A stretch of DNA of 64,000 nucleotides, taken from positions 62,001-126,000 of the forward strand of contig NZ_JAFIQU010000015.1 in assembly GCF_017355985.1 (NCBI RefSeq), in the 5' to 3' direction. The notes beneath the pieces are model-generated. The model saw only the letters and a program-made list of their open reading frames with translations, made no database searches and was not told where the DNA came from. Of the stretch, positions 1 to 8,434 are shown piece by piece; position 1 is the stretch's first letter, and each line of letters starts with the position of its first letter. A program made the translations under genes and the position numbers. Source of the stretch: Arenibaculum pallidiluteum (GTDB lineage Bacteria > Pseudomonadota > Alphaproteobacteria > Azospirillales > Azospirillaceae).

Positions 1-465
1 GCGGCGGCCGGTCAGGGAGGAATCCGAGAGCTCGCCGGCCCGCACGACGCAGTCGACCCCCTCGGTGATGAGGTCGACCATCCTGTCCCCCTCGCTGAGG
101 GTAAGCGCGATCCCGGGATAGCGCGCGATGAACTCGGGCAGCCCCGGCAGGACGAAGAACCGGGCGATGGTGCCCTGCATGTCCACCCGGAGCGGGCCCC
201 GGGGCTCGGCGTTCCTGAAGATGCTCTCCGCATCGTCGAGGTCCGCGAGGATCCGCAGGCAACGCTCGTGGTAGAGCGCGCCATCGAGCGTCGGCCTGAC
301 GATGCGGGTCGTCCGCTCGAGCAGCCGCGCGCCGAGATCCGCCTCCAGGCGCTGGATCGCATGGGTCGCGGTGGCGCGCGGAACCTGCAGGTCCCGAGCG
401 GCCTGCGCGAAGCTCCCGCGCTCCACGATCCTGACAAACAGCCGCATGACGTCGATGCGATCCAT
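1..465 (-). CDS. LysR-family transcriptional regulator (C-terminus beyond window edge)
   Basis: The N-terminal winged helix-turn-helix is visible from the first codon, starting MDRIDVMRLFVRIVER, with the LysR pattern FAQAARDLQVPRATATHAIQ at about residues 20-40. The start of the effector-binding domain follows (PLRVDMQGTIARFFVLPGLP). The frame runs off the left edge at about residue 155, so roughly half of a usual 300-residue LysR protein is present. It is divergent from the tautomerase/SDR genes, the usual arrangement for a LysR regulator and its target. The effector cannot be deduced. Confidence 0.85.
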   Translation of the reverse strand, partial: MDRIDVMRLFVRIVERGSFAQAARDLQVPRATATHAIQRLEADLGARLLERTTRIVRPTLDGALYHERCLRILADLDDAESIFRNAEPRGPLRVDMQGTIARFFVLPGLPEFIARYPGIALTLSEGDRMVDLITEGVDCVVRAGELSDSSLTGRR

Positions 466-823
466 CCCCCGGCCCGTCGCTGATTGTTACGCCTCCGGAA
501 ATGGAGAGTCCCAGTTATGGCCTCTCTACCGCCGGTCTCCATAGCGGATACCTTATTCGCCAAGAGCAGCGACGGAGGAAGCCCCGAATGGCGGAGATGA
601 ACAGCCATCCAGCGTTGTCGCCTCGCCCGGCCGGCGGCATCTCCCCGGCCCGGCGCAGTCGCCATTCCTGCGAGCGTGCAGAGCCGGTGGTCCTTCCCCT
701 GCCCCAAGATCAGTGATCCGACAGCGCCATCCGATTCCCGCAGCTGCGGGGACTCGATGGCTCCTAGATCTCCGTTCGACGAGTCGATTCGACCCTTTCA
801 ACGAACCGAGAGGAGCGAAGATT
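466..823. other. Divergent intergenic region, LysR gene / tautomerase gene
   Basis: About 360 bases without a convincing gene. The first 120 bases are less GC-rich than the surroundings and contain short inverted segments such as TGGAGA and TCTCCA near 500-541, so this is the likely place for the divergent promoters and LysR site. I see no clear -35/-10 pair. The remainder has coding-like GC content but only shadow frames. Confidence 0.4.
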
Positions 824-1048
824 ATGCCGTTCGCGAACTACATGTTCCCCCAAGGCATGCTGACCGCGGAACAGAAGGAAGAGATCATCCACAAGACTAC
901 GGCGATCTTCGCCGAGTACTTCGGCGAGGATGTTCGCTCCCACACCATGCTCCTTGTCGACGAGGTCGTCGATGGCGGCTGGGGCCGCGCCGACGAGACC
1001 TTCACCATCGCCAGGATGCAGGAGATGCAGAAGCGGAACTCCGGCTGA
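824..1048 (+). CDS. 4-oxalocrotonate tautomerase-like protein
   Basis: A 74-residue protein beginning Met-Pro. Tautomerase-superfamily enzymes use the amino-terminal proline, exposed after Met removal, as the catalytic base; here the start MPFANYMFPQGMLT preserves it. The length (about 62-80 residues) fits a small oligomeric member. An AGGAG ribosome site lies at 811-815. An upstream in-frame GTG would bury the proline, so the ATG at 824 is preferred. The substrate is unknown. It is followed by two SDR genes, suggesting an oxidative or ketone-processing pathway. Confidence 0.75.
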   Translation: MPFANYMFPQGMLTAEQKEEIIHKTTAIFAEYFGEDVRSHTMLLVDEVVDGGWGRADETFTIARMQEMQKRNSG

Positions 1049-1122
1049 TCGACTGCCCGGGGGCGACCCCGAGGGCAGCGCCTCGCCGTTCGATGGAGCA
1101 ACACAGCAGGGGAAGCAGACAC

Positions 1123-1872
1123 ATGGCGAATCCGACGAACTCTTCGTCCAGGGCCGCGATCGTCACGGGGGCGTCCCGCGGGATCGGGGCCGCCATCGCC
1201 CGGCGCCTGGCCGGCGACGGCTTCCAGGTCGTCGTCAACTATGCCGGCAGCGCCGGCCCGGCCGCCGAGGTGGTCGAGGAGATCGAGAAGGCGGGCGGCC
1301 GGGCCATCTCGGTCCAGGCCGATGTCAGCGACCCGCAGGCGGTGACGCGGCTGTTCGACGCCGCCGAGGCGGCCTATGGCGGCGTCGACGTGCTGGTGAA
1401 CAACGCAGGCATCATGAAGCTGATGCCCGTGGCCGAGACCGACGACGCGACCTTCGACCAGACCATCGCCATCAACCTCAAGGGCACCTTCAACGGCCTT
1501 CGCGAGGCTGCGAGGCGGCTGCGCGACGGCGGCCGCATCGTGAGCTTCTCCACCAGCGTCGTGGGGCTCTATCAGCCGACCTATGGCGTCTATGCGGCCA
1601 CGAAGGCGGCGGTCGAGGCGCTGACCCATATCCTCGCAAAGGAGCTCGGCCCCCGCGGGATCAGGGTCAACGCGGTTGCGCCCGGCCCGGTCGCCACGGA
1701 GCTTTTCCTGAAGGGCAAGGACGAGGCCGCGCTGGACCGCGCCAGGCAGATGATCCCGCTCGGCCGCCTGGGCGAGGCGGAGGACATCGCCCGGGTCGTC
1801 TCCCTGCTCGCGGGGCCCGACAGCGGCTGGATCAACGGCCAGGTCGTGCGGGTGAACGGCGGCGCGGTCTGA
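1123..1872 (+). CDS. Short-chain dehydrogenase/reductase (FabG-like)
   Basis: A 249-residue classical SDR. The NAD(P)-binding TGASRGIG is at residues 15-22, NNAG at about 92-95, and the catalytic Ser near 143 with YxxxK near 156-160 (YAATKAAVEAL). The C-terminal SGWINGQVVRVNGG is typical of 3-oxoacyl-ACP-reductase-like enzymes. Asn-Tyr after the second strand (VVVNYAG) suggests an NADP-type pocket, which is inference. The start at 1123 is preceded by a purine-rich GGGGAAG. It is probably co-transcribed with the tautomerase and the next SDR. Being outside a fatty-acid cluster, it is more likely a specialised ketone or alcohol oxidoreductase than the housekeeping FabG. Confidence 0.85.
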   Translation: MANPTNSSSRAAIVTGASRGIGAAIARRLAGDGFQVVVNYAGSAGPAAEVVEEIEKAGGRAISVQADVSDPQAVTRLFDAAEAAYGGVDVLVNNAGIMKLMPVAETDDATFDQTIAINLKGTFNGLREAARRLRDGGRIVSFSTSVVGLYQPTYGVYAATKAAVEALTHILAKELGPRGIRVNAVAPGPVATELFLKGKDEAALDRARQMIPLGRLGEAEDIARVVSLLAGPDSGWINGQVVRVNGGAV

Positions 1873-1884
1873 GGAGCGGGAGCC

Positions 1885-2790
1885 ATGAAGCAGGTCGTTT
1901 TGATCACCGGCGCGTCGAGCGGTTTCGGCCGCCTGATGGCCAATGCGCTGGCCGCGTCCGGCCACACCGTCTATGCGTCCATGCGCGATCTCGGCGGCAG
2001 GAACGCCGCGCAGGTCGCCCAGGTCGCGGCCTATGCGGACGAGAACAAGGTGGACCTTCGCACGATCGAGCTCGACGTGCAGTCCGAGGCCTCGGCGGAA
2101 TCCGCCATCGCCGCGATCATCGCGGCGCATGGCCGGCTCGACGTCCTGATCCACAATGCCGGACACATGGTCTGGGGCCCGAGCGAGGCGTTCACCGCGG
2201 AGCAGCTTGCCCAGCTCTACGACGTGAACGTGCTCGGTGCCCAACGCGTCAGCCGGGCCGCCCTGCCGCATATGCGCAGGGCCCGGCGTGGCCTCGTGCT
2301 CTGGATCGGCAGCAGCAGCGCGGCGGGCGGCGTCCCGCCGATGCTCGGCCCCTATTTCGCGGCCAAGGCCGGCATGGACGCCCTTGCGGTCTGCTACGCC
2401 CGCGAGCTGGCGCCGTTCGGCATCGAGACCACGATCGTCGTTCCCGGGGCCTTCACCAAGGGAACGAACCACTTCGCCCATGCCGGCTCGCCCGCCGACG
2501 AGGCCCGCGCGGCCGAGTACGAGGCGGGTCTTCCCGCGGGCTTCTCCGACAGGATGCTGAAGGCGCTGGCGGAAACCGTGCCGGACGACGCGGAGCCCGG
2601 GATCGTCGCCGACGCGGTCGTCGCCGCGGTCGATGCGCCGTTCGGAAAGAGGCCGTTCCGCATCGTGGTCGACCCGGCCAGCGATGGCTCGGCCGTCTCC
2701 TACGCGGTGATCGACCGAGTACGGGAGCAGTTCCTGCACCGCATCGGCTTCCCTGGCCTGATGTGGCCGACAGACCACGGCGGTGCATAG
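1885..2790 (+). CDS. SDR-family oxidoreductase
   Basis: A 301-residue SDR starting 12 bases after the previous stop with GAGGAG in between, so the two are almost certainly one operon. TGASSGFG is at residues 8-15, HNAGH near 90, and YFAAK near 156-160. The C-terminus is longer than in classical FabG and carries no NG(x)-type end, resembling the subgroup annotated simply as SDR or oxidoreductase. Substrate unknown; I infer only that it works in the same local pathway as the upstream SDR and tautomerase. Confidence 0.85.
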   Translation: MKQVVLITGASSGFGRLMANALAASGHTVYASMRDLGGRNAAQVAQVAAYADENKVDLRTIELDVQSEASAESAIAAIIAAHGRLDVLIHNAGHMVWGPSEAFTAEQLAQLYDVNVLGAQRVSRAALPHMRRARRGLVLWIGSSSAAGGVPPMLGPYFAAKAGMDALAVCYARELAPFGIETTIVVPGAFTKGTNHFAHAGSPADEARAAEYEAGLPAGFSDRMLKALAETVPDDAEPGIVADAVVAAVDAPFGKRPFRIVVDPASDGSAVSYAVIDRVREQFLHRIGFPGLMWPTDHGGA

Positions 2791-2869
2791 CCCCTCGCGC
2801 CGCCGTTCAAGTCGGAGCGCCGGAGTGCCGTAGGGAGCCGGCGATCGGCCGGCCTCCCTGCGACAGGGC

Positions 2870-3277
2870 TCAGCCCATGCCGGCGTTCCGCTCGCGCGTG
2901 GCGTCGACGCTCCAGGGCCCGCCGCCCGCGAACGCGATGTAGAGGAAGACGAAGCAGTAGAGGATCGCCGCATCGCCGCCGTTCAGCACGGGGAAGAAGC
3001 TGCGCGGCGCATGGGCGATCCAGTAGGCGAAGGCCATCTCGCCGGACAGGATGAAGGCCACCGGCCGGGTGAAGAGGCCGATCGCCAGCAGGGCACCGCC
3101 CACGAGCTCCATCGCCCCGGCGATCCAGGACAGGGACAGGATCTCGGGCGGGGTCGGATGGGCCGGGAAGCCCAGCAGCTTCTGCGATCCATGCTCGAAG
3201 AAGATCAGGGCCGCGACGATCCGCAGGATGCTGAGGACGCGCGGGGCCCAGACGGCGGCGATCGTTCCTGTAGGCAT
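2870..3277 (-). CDS. DoxX-family membrane protein
   Basis: A 135-residue protein with four hydrophobic segments and the DoxX signature near the N-terminus (FFEHGSQKLLGFP), followed by GAMELVGGALLAIGL. DoxX proteins are inner-membrane proteins, linked in different organisms to quinone or thiosulfate redox or oxidative-stress resistance; the role here is unknown. The start at 3277 (MPTGTIAAVW) precedes the first membrane helix. Single gene, convergent with the SDR pair. Confidence 0.85.
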   Translation of the reverse strand: MPTGTIAAVWAPRVLSILRIVAALIFFEHGSQKLLGFPAHPTPPEILSLSWIAGAMELVGGALLAIGLFTRPVAFILSGEMAFAYWIAHAPRSFFPVLNGGDAAILYCFVFLYIAFAGGGPWSVDATRERNAGMG

Positions 3278-3339
3278 GTGCAATCTCCGGCGGTTGCGAC
3301 GCGGCAACGCCGAAGCCTGCCCCAGGTTTCCCCACCTGT

Positions 3340-4749
3340 CTAGGCGGGCATCATGCCGGCGCGGCCCAGCGCCCGCCGCAATGCCTCGAAGCAGTCGGGA
3401 TCGAAGGCGCTGCCCACGTCCTTCTCCATGATCGACAGCGCCTCGGGGAGGGGCATGGCAGCGCGGTACGGCCGCTCGGCGGTCAGGGCGTCGAAGACGT
3501 CGGCCGTCGTGACGATGCGCGTCGCAGGGCAGATCTCGTCCCCCTCGAGCCCGCGCGGATAGCCCTTGCCGTCCAGCCGCTCGTGATGGGCCCCGCCGAT
3601 GCGGGCCAGCTCGCCGAAGGCGCCGATGCGCGACAGGATCCGCTCGCTGTGCAGGGCGTGGCCGCGCATCGCGGCCCATTCCGCCTCGTCCAGCCGGCCG
3701 GGCTTGTCCAAGATCTGATTGCTGACGCCGAGCTTGCCGATGTCGTGCAGCAGCGCCGCGCGCCTGAGCCGGCGGCGCGGCGCGTCCTCCAGGTCCATCG
3801 CCTCGGCGATCAGGTCGGTGAAGACCGCGACGCGCTCGCTGTGGCCGCGCGTGTAGGGACTCTTGGCGTCGATCACGGTTGCGAAGGCCGCGGCGACGTC
3901 GTCGAGATAGCCGTCGTCCACGGCCTCGGCCCGCCGCGCCGGCTCGAGCCTGAGCACGGCCGCCTCCAGCTCCGGCGAGCGCAGCATCTCCCAGAAGCCG
4001 CGGTCGCCCTCCAGGCGATGAAGGGCCTCCACCGCCTGCGGGTCGAACCAGCTGCCCGCCCGCCTGCGCGCTTCGTGCAGGGCCGCGTCCCTGCCCGAGC
4101 CCGTATGGAAGACGTCGACGACCTGGGCGAGCAGTGCGATGCGCGCCTGGACCGGGATCGCCGCCCCCGCGAGGCCGCGCGGCTTGCCGTTGCCGCTCCA
4201 GTGCTCGTCCAGCGCACGGATGCCGTCGGCCACCTCCTCGGCGAAGCGCAGCCGCAACGCGATCTCCGCCCCACGCTGGCAGCGCGTCTCGATCAGCTCG
4301 CGCGCGATCTCCCCGCCGTTCCTGACGATGTTCGCGATGGCGCGGAAGCGCTCGGCCAGCCCTGCCCTCAGCCCGGTATGGGTGACCACGAAGCGCAGCA
4401 CCTCGGGCAGGCGGTCGCCGACCCGCTTGAAGTCCCGCTTGAAGCCGAGGTCATCGGCGAGATAGAGCTGGCAGAGCCGGGCCGCATTGCTGCTGCAGCC
4501 GAGATCCTTGAGCAGGACCGCATAGTAGAGGTCGTGCAGCGCCGCGGCGTCGAGCCCCATCTCCCGCCCGACATGCATGCCGATCCAGCAGCTCCGCATG
4601 CAATGGCCGGCGGGCTGCCCCTCGGTCAGGTCGAGCGCATGGCTGAGCGCGCCCAGGATCTCGGCCAGGGGCATGGCCGGCACGCCGGATCGCGCCGCAT
4701 CCGGCAGGATCGCAGCGGCCGAGGGCGCCCTGGGCGGAGCGGTGATCAC
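3340..4749 (-). CDS. HD-GYP domain cyclic-di-GMP phosphodiesterase
   Basis: A 469-residue protein. The C-terminal half is an HD-GYP domain: LLHDIGKLGV around residue 335 and HHERLDGKGYPRG around 388-400, which preserves the HHExxDGxGYP metal- and substrate-binding signature, so hydrolysis of cyclic di-GMP is expected. The N-terminal half has a weaker HD-like pattern (HCMRSCWIGMHVG, LLKDLGCSSNA), giving a degenerate-HD plus HD-GYP layout that lacks the receiver domain of many relatives. It starts at a GTG with GAGGAG seven bases upstream. No membrane segment, so probably cytosolic. Confidence 0.9.
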   Translation of the reverse strand: MITAPPRAPSAAAILPDAARSGVPAMPLAEILGALSHALDLTEGQPAGHCMRSCWIGMHVGREMGLDAAALHDLYYAVLLKDLGCSSNAARLCQLYLADDLGFKRDFKRVGDRLPEVLRFVVTHTGLRAGLAERFRAIANIVRNGGEIARELIETRCQRGAEIALRLRFAEEVADGIRALDEHWSGNGKPRGLAGAAIPVQARIALLAQVVDVFHTGSGRDAALHEARRRAGSWFDPQAVEALHRLEGDRGFWEMLRSPELEAAVLRLEPARRAEAVDDGYLDDVAAAFATVIDAKSPYTRGHSERVAVFTDLIAEAMDLEDAPRRRLRRAALLHDIGKLGVSNQILDKPGRLDEAEWAAMRGHALHSERILSRIGAFGELARIGGAHHERLDGKGYPRGLEGDEICPATRIVTTADVFDALTAERPYRAAMPLPEALSIMEKDVGSAFDPDCFEALRRALGRAGMMPA

Positions 4750-4848
4750 GGCTGTTCTCCTCGGGCCTGCGCCCGCTGCCGCTCCGGGAAGTCCGGCGCT
4801 GCCCGAATGGAGGACGCATCCCGTTAAGGAGTGGTTTCCCGCCCCGCC

Positions 4849-5532
4849 TCAGCGCAGCAGGCGCTCGAAATCGGTCCTGACGATGCCGTAGCAGGGGCAG
4901 GACACCGCTTCCAGCGCCTCCCTGTCGAGGATGGTCATGGTGCCGCGCGTATACCGGATCATGCCGGCCTTCTGCAGCATGCCGGCCGCCACGGATACGC
5001 TGGGCCGCCGCACGCCCAGCATCTGCGCCAGGAACTCCTGGGTGAGCGGGAAATGCTTCGCCTTGACCCGGTCGTGCGTCATCAGCAGCCAGCGCGCGCA
5101 GCGCTCCTCGATCGGGTGGATGCGGTTGCAGGTCGCCGACTGCGCGATCTGGTTCAGCAGCGCCTGGGTGTAGCGCAGCAGCAGCGCGTGGAAGGCAGGG
5201 GTCTTCGGAAGGGCGTCGCGAAACGCCTTTGCCGCCATACGCGACGCCGTGCCCGGGATCTGCGCGAACGCCTTGCTCGGCATGCTCGACGCGCCCAGCA
5301 GGACGGCGACGCCGGCCATTCCTTCGTTCCCGACGGTGGCGAACTCGACGGCGGTGCCGTCTTCCAGCACGTTCAGCAGCGAGACCACGCCTTCGTGCGG
5401 GAAGTAGACGTGATCGACGGGAGCGTTCACGCCATAGAGCTCGGCCCGGAGCTCCAGCGGGACGGTCTCCAGGTCGGGTTCGATGCGGTCGCGCTCGGCC
5501 TGCGGCATCGCCGCCAGCAGGCGGTTGCCCAT
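4849..5532 (-). CDS. Crp/Fnr-family transcriptional regulator
   Basis: About 227 residues: an N-terminal cyclic-nucleotide-binding-like beta-roll (VDHVYFPHEGVVSLLNVLEDG) and a C-terminal winged helix-turn-helix at about 165-195 (LTQEFLAQMLGVRRPSVS). It lacks the Fnr cysteine cluster. This subgroup, with the C-terminal CPCYG segment, is common in alphaproteobacteria and its effector is poorly defined. I chose the ATG at 5532, with GAGAGGA eight bases upstream; an ATG at 5559 is an alternative. It is divergent from a CheB-like gene, with an imperfect palindrome between them. Confidence 0.85.
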   Translation of the reverse strand: MGNRLLAAMPQAERDRIEPDLETVPLELRAELYGVNAPVDHVYFPHEGVVSLLNVLEDGTAVEFATVGNEGMAGVAVLLGASSMPSKAFAQIPGTASRMAAKAFRDALPKTPAFHALLLRYTQALLNQIAQSATCNRIHPIEERCARWLLMTHDRVKAKHFPLTQEFLAQMLGVRRPSVSVAAGMLQKAGMIRYTRGTMTILDREALEAVSCPCYGIVRTDFERLLR

Positions 5533-5608
5533 GTCGGTCGTCCTCTCGTGCTGCGGCATCGGGCCCCTACCCCCTCTGTACGGTGGCTGACATGGCGCGC
5601 GGCGCCCA

Positions 5609-5630
5609 TTATGTTCGATACCGTACATAA
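5609..5630. promoter_or_regulatory. Imperfect 22-bp palindrome between Crp/Fnr and CheB-like genes
   Basis: The arms TTATGT and ACATAA flank a ten-base centre; 18 of the 22 positions obey dyad symmetry. It lies nine bases upstream of the CheB-like start and about 75 bases upstream of the regulator start, so it could serve as an operator for both. It does not match the Fnr (TTGAT-N4-ATCAA) or Crp (TGTGA-N6-TCACA) boxes. Confidence 0.45.
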
Positions 5631-5638
5631 CGGGCCTC

Positions 5639-6337
5639 ATGCGTCATCAACAGCCGATCCACTCCGCCGCGCAGGCGCCGCCGAAGGCTGATGCCGATCA
5701 GGACAGGGCGTATGACGTGGTCGGCATCGTCGCGTCCCTGGGCGGCGTGCTGGCGCTGTCCCGTACCCTGGCGGGGCTGCAACCGGATTTTCCGCTTCCG
5801 ATCCTGATCGTGCAGCATGTCCGCCGGGACCGCCCGAGCCTGCTGCCCGGCATCCTGGCCGCGCGCACCCGGCTCGCCGTGACGTCCGCCCGGGAAGGCG
5901 ACCGGCCGCTGCCGGGCCATGTCCATGTCGCGCCGCCGGACCGCCATCTGCTGGTCCGGCCGGACGGCACGCTCGGCCTCGCCGATTCCGATCCCGTCAA
6001 TTTCTGCCGCCCGGCGGCGGACGTGCTGTTCCGTTCCATGGCCGAGGTCCACGGCCGCCGCGCCATCGCGGTGGTGCTGACCGGCAGGGGCCGCGACGGC
6101 GCGCGCGGGGTCGAGGCGGTCCGGCGGCAGGGCGGCATGGCGATCGCCCAGGACGAGGCGACGGCGGAAGTCGGGGAGATGCCCCGCGCGGCGGTGGATA
6201 TCGGCCAGGCCGACCTCGTCCTTCCGCTGGACCGGATCCCCTTCGCGCTCGAGGTGCTGGCGGGCGAGGCCGCCCGAGCCGGGCAACCGGCCGCCACGGC
6301 CCCGGCGCCCGCTATCCAGGGGCGTATACCGGGCTGA
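5639..6337 (+). CDS. Stand-alone CheB-type methylesterase domain protein
   Basis: A 232-residue protein with only the CheB catalytic domain and no receiver. The catalytic triad is present: Ser33 in IVASLGG, His60 in IVQHV and Asp153 in LTGRGRDGARG. CheB removes methyl or amide groups from chemoreceptor glutamates; receiver-less forms often sit next to Crp/Fnr regulators or PAS kinases and their substrates are unknown. No ribosome site is strong before the ATG at 5639. The final 20 residues are Ala/Pro-rich. Confidence 0.8.
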   Translation: MRHQQPIHSAAQAPPKADADQDRAYDVVGIVASLGGVLALSRTLAGLQPDFPLPILIVQHVRRDRPSLLPGILAARTRLAVTSAREGDRPLPGHVHVAPPDRHLLVRPDGTLGLADSDPVNFCRPAADVLFRSMAEVHGRRAIAVVLTGRGRDGARGVEAVRRQGGMAIAQDEATAEVGEMPRAAVDIGQADLVLPLDRIPFALEVLAGEAARAGQPAATAPAPAIQGRIPG

Positions 6338-6352
6338 CGCCGCGCCAGCGCG

Positions 6353-7144
6353 CTAGCGTGCCGATTCCGCCGTCTGGCGACGTGTTGGCCGACTGCCAGG
6401 CTCGGGCGGCGTGGCCGCGATCTCGCGCAGCAGCTTCGCCAGGATCGCCGAACCGAAGGTCTGGAAGCTCTCGGCGACCATCACGAAGGCGCCGGGGCCG
6501 CCGATCACCTCGCGCTCGTAGTAGGCGTCCAGGTCCTTGGGCGTGTAGGTGCCGAAGGGGTTCGGGCGGTCGTTGATGATCGGCAGCCCGTTGATGGTCA
6601 CCCCCGCCGCCACCGCCGCGTCCCGGGCCATGGTGACCAGGCGGCCGCGGTTGTTGACGCCGTCGCCCGAGACGTCGATCACCCTGCGCAATCCCTCGAA
6701 GGCGTTGCTCTCGAACAGGGGCACCGAGAAGTCGATCGCGCCGCTGATCGAGGTGTAGCGGCCGCTGCCCACCGGCGCTTCGGCCAGCAGGTCCGAGAAG
6801 GCCTCGGCCGTCGCCGGGCCGTCGATCACCCTCCAGGGCACGACGACATATTGCTGCGCGTCGCCGGACCATTCCACGTAGCAGACGGCGATCCGCCCCA
6901 TGGGCCCCGAGGTGATCGCGTCGACCACCTGCGGGTGGGCGATGGCATCGATGTAGCCCTGGCGCTGCAGCCGCCCCTCCTCGAGGTCGACCGAGCCGGA
7001 GATGTCCACGGCGAGGACCAGCTCCACGTCGACCGGCGTCTGCGCGGCGGCGGCCAGCCCGATCGTCGACAGCGCCGCCGCCAGGCCGAACCGCCGGACC
7101 GACCTCCCGGCGAGCCGCCGCAGTCCTTCGCCGAAGCCGTCCAT
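6353..7144 (-). CDS. DUF1194 protein with von Willebrand factor A domain, exported
   Basis: A 263-residue protein with an N-terminal hydrophobic signal (FGLAAALSTIGLAAAAQTP), then the DUF1194 domain. The metal-ion-dependent adhesion site DISGSV is just after the signal, and the second motif DVSGDGVNN is typical of this family. The protein should be periplasmic or surface-exposed. Function unknown; the family is widespread in alphaproteobacteria. It is divergent from an exported hydrolase gene. Confidence 0.85.
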   Translation of the reverse strand: MDGFGEGLRRLAGRSVRRFGLAAALSTIGLAAAAQTPVDVELVLAVDISGSVDLEEGRLQRQGYIDAIAHPQVVDAITSGPMGRIAVCYVEWSGDAQQYVVVPWRVIDGPATAEAFSDLLAEAPVGSGRYTSISGAIDFSVPLFESNAFEGLRRVIDVSGDGVNNRGRLVTMARDAAVAAGVTINGLPIINDRPNPFGTYTPKDLDAYYEREVIGGPGAFVMVAESFQTFGSAILAKLLREIAATPPEPGSRPTRRQTAESAR

Positions 7145-7303
7145 GAGGTGCCCCTCGACCGCCGTGCCGGAATCGATGATGGGCTGTCACGCGCCGCCTT
7201 GGCAACCGCCGAGCCCGGGGCGGGGATCGGCGCGGGGGGAGACTCGCAGCGGCCCGATGGGGTATTCTTCTCGAACGAATTAATCCCTTTCGGGGGTGCG
7301 GCC

Positions 7304-8371
7304 GTGCGGACGATCCGATGCCTGCTTGCGGCGCTGGGCTGGCTCGCTCTCGTCGGCGCCTCCGGCGCCGCCTGCGCCGGCCCCAAGGAGGACACCGGCC
7401 GGAGGGCGGTCCGTACCGTGGTGGCCGGGCGTCTCGACGTGCCCGCCGGCGGCCCCCGCGCCTTCCTGGCCCTGCACGTCTCGGCGGACTGGACCCGGCC
7501 CCTGCCCGGGATCCGCAGAGCCGTGGTGGTCCTGCACGGGCGCCTGCGCAACGCCGACACCTACCGGCGGATCGTCGAGGCGGTCCTGGCCGAGGGCGGC
7601 CCCGCCGCCATGGCGGCCACGCTGGTCGTCGCCCCGCAGTTCCTGGCACCGGTCGATGCGGCGGCGAACGCCCTGCCGGCCGAAATCCTGCGCTGGGCGC
7701 CGGATTCCTGGCAGGCCGGCGCAGAGGCCGACGGCCCCGCGCCGGTCAGCGCCTTCGAGGCGCTGGACGCGGTGATGGCCCGGCTCGCGGACCGCGCGCT
7801 GTTCCCCGACCTGGCCGCGGTGGTGATCGCCGGGCATTCCGGCGGCGCCCAGCTCGCGCAGCGCTATGCCGCGGTCGGACGCGGCCTGGACCGCCTCGAA
7901 GCCGCCGGGCGGCAGGTGCGCACGGTTCTCGCCAATCCGGGCAGCTATCTCTATTTCGGGCCCGAACGTCCGGACGGCGCCGGCGGCTTCGCCCTGCCCC
8001 CGCGCGAGGCATGCCCGGGCTATGACACCTGGCGCTACGGCCTCGGCGACCCGCCGCGCTATCTCGACGGCGTTCCGCCCGGGCGGATCGAGGCCGCCTA
8101 TGCGGGGCGCCAGGTCGTCTACCTGCTGGGAGCCGAGGACCGCGACCCCGAGCATCATTCCCTGGACCGGTCCTGCGCGGCCCGGCTCCAGGGGCCGCAT
8201 CGGCTGGCCCGGGGCTGGGCCTTTTACAGGCATCTGGCAGCCCGCCATCCGCGCCTGTCCACGCACAGGCTGATCGAGGTTCCCGGCGCCGAGCACGATG
8301 CGCGCGAAGTCCTGACCTCGGTCTGCGGACGGGCGGCGCTGATGGACCGCGCAGGCTGCACGCCCGAATAG
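7304..8371 (+). CDS. Exported alpha/beta hydrolase
   Basis: About 355 residues, starting at a GTG with GGGGG upstream. An N-terminal signal (LLAALGWLALVGASGAACA) predicts export. The nucleophile elbow GHSGG is near residue 177; a likely acid lies in YLLGAEDRDPEHHSLD and the catalytic His in VPGAEHDAREV, completing a Ser-Asp-His triad. HGRLRN near residue 70 is the likely oxyanion region. The substrate cannot be deduced. There is no lipobox leucine at position -3 of the cysteine, so I favour signal peptidase I cleavage. Confidence 0.75.
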   Translation: MRTIRCLLAALGWLALVGASGAACAGPKEDTGRRAVRTVVAGRLDVPAGGPRAFLALHVSADWTRPLPGIRRAVVVLHGRLRNADTYRRIVEAVLAEGGPAAMAATLVVAPQFLAPVDAAANALPAEILRWAPDSWQAGAEADGPAPVSAFEALDAVMARLADRALFPDLAAVVIAGHSGGAQLAQRYAAVGRGLDRLEAAGRQVRTVLANPGSYLYFGPERPDGAGGFALPPREACPGYDTWRYGLGDPPRYLDGVPPGRIEAAYAGRQVVYLLGAEDRDPEHHSLDRSCAARLQGPHRLARGWAFYRHLAARHPRLSTHRLIEVPGAEHDAREVLTSVCGRAALMDRAGCTPE

Positions 8372-8434
8372 GAGGTGCCCGCGCGCCGCGGAAGGAGGCC
8401 CGGGACCAACGGGCATCCCGGCTGTTCACGGTCC

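Noticed and set aside
838-2973. A minus-strand open frame of about 700 codons opposite the tautomerase and SDR genes
   Set aside because: Composition is typical of antisense shadow, and all three plus-strand genes have conserved motifs and ribosome sites.
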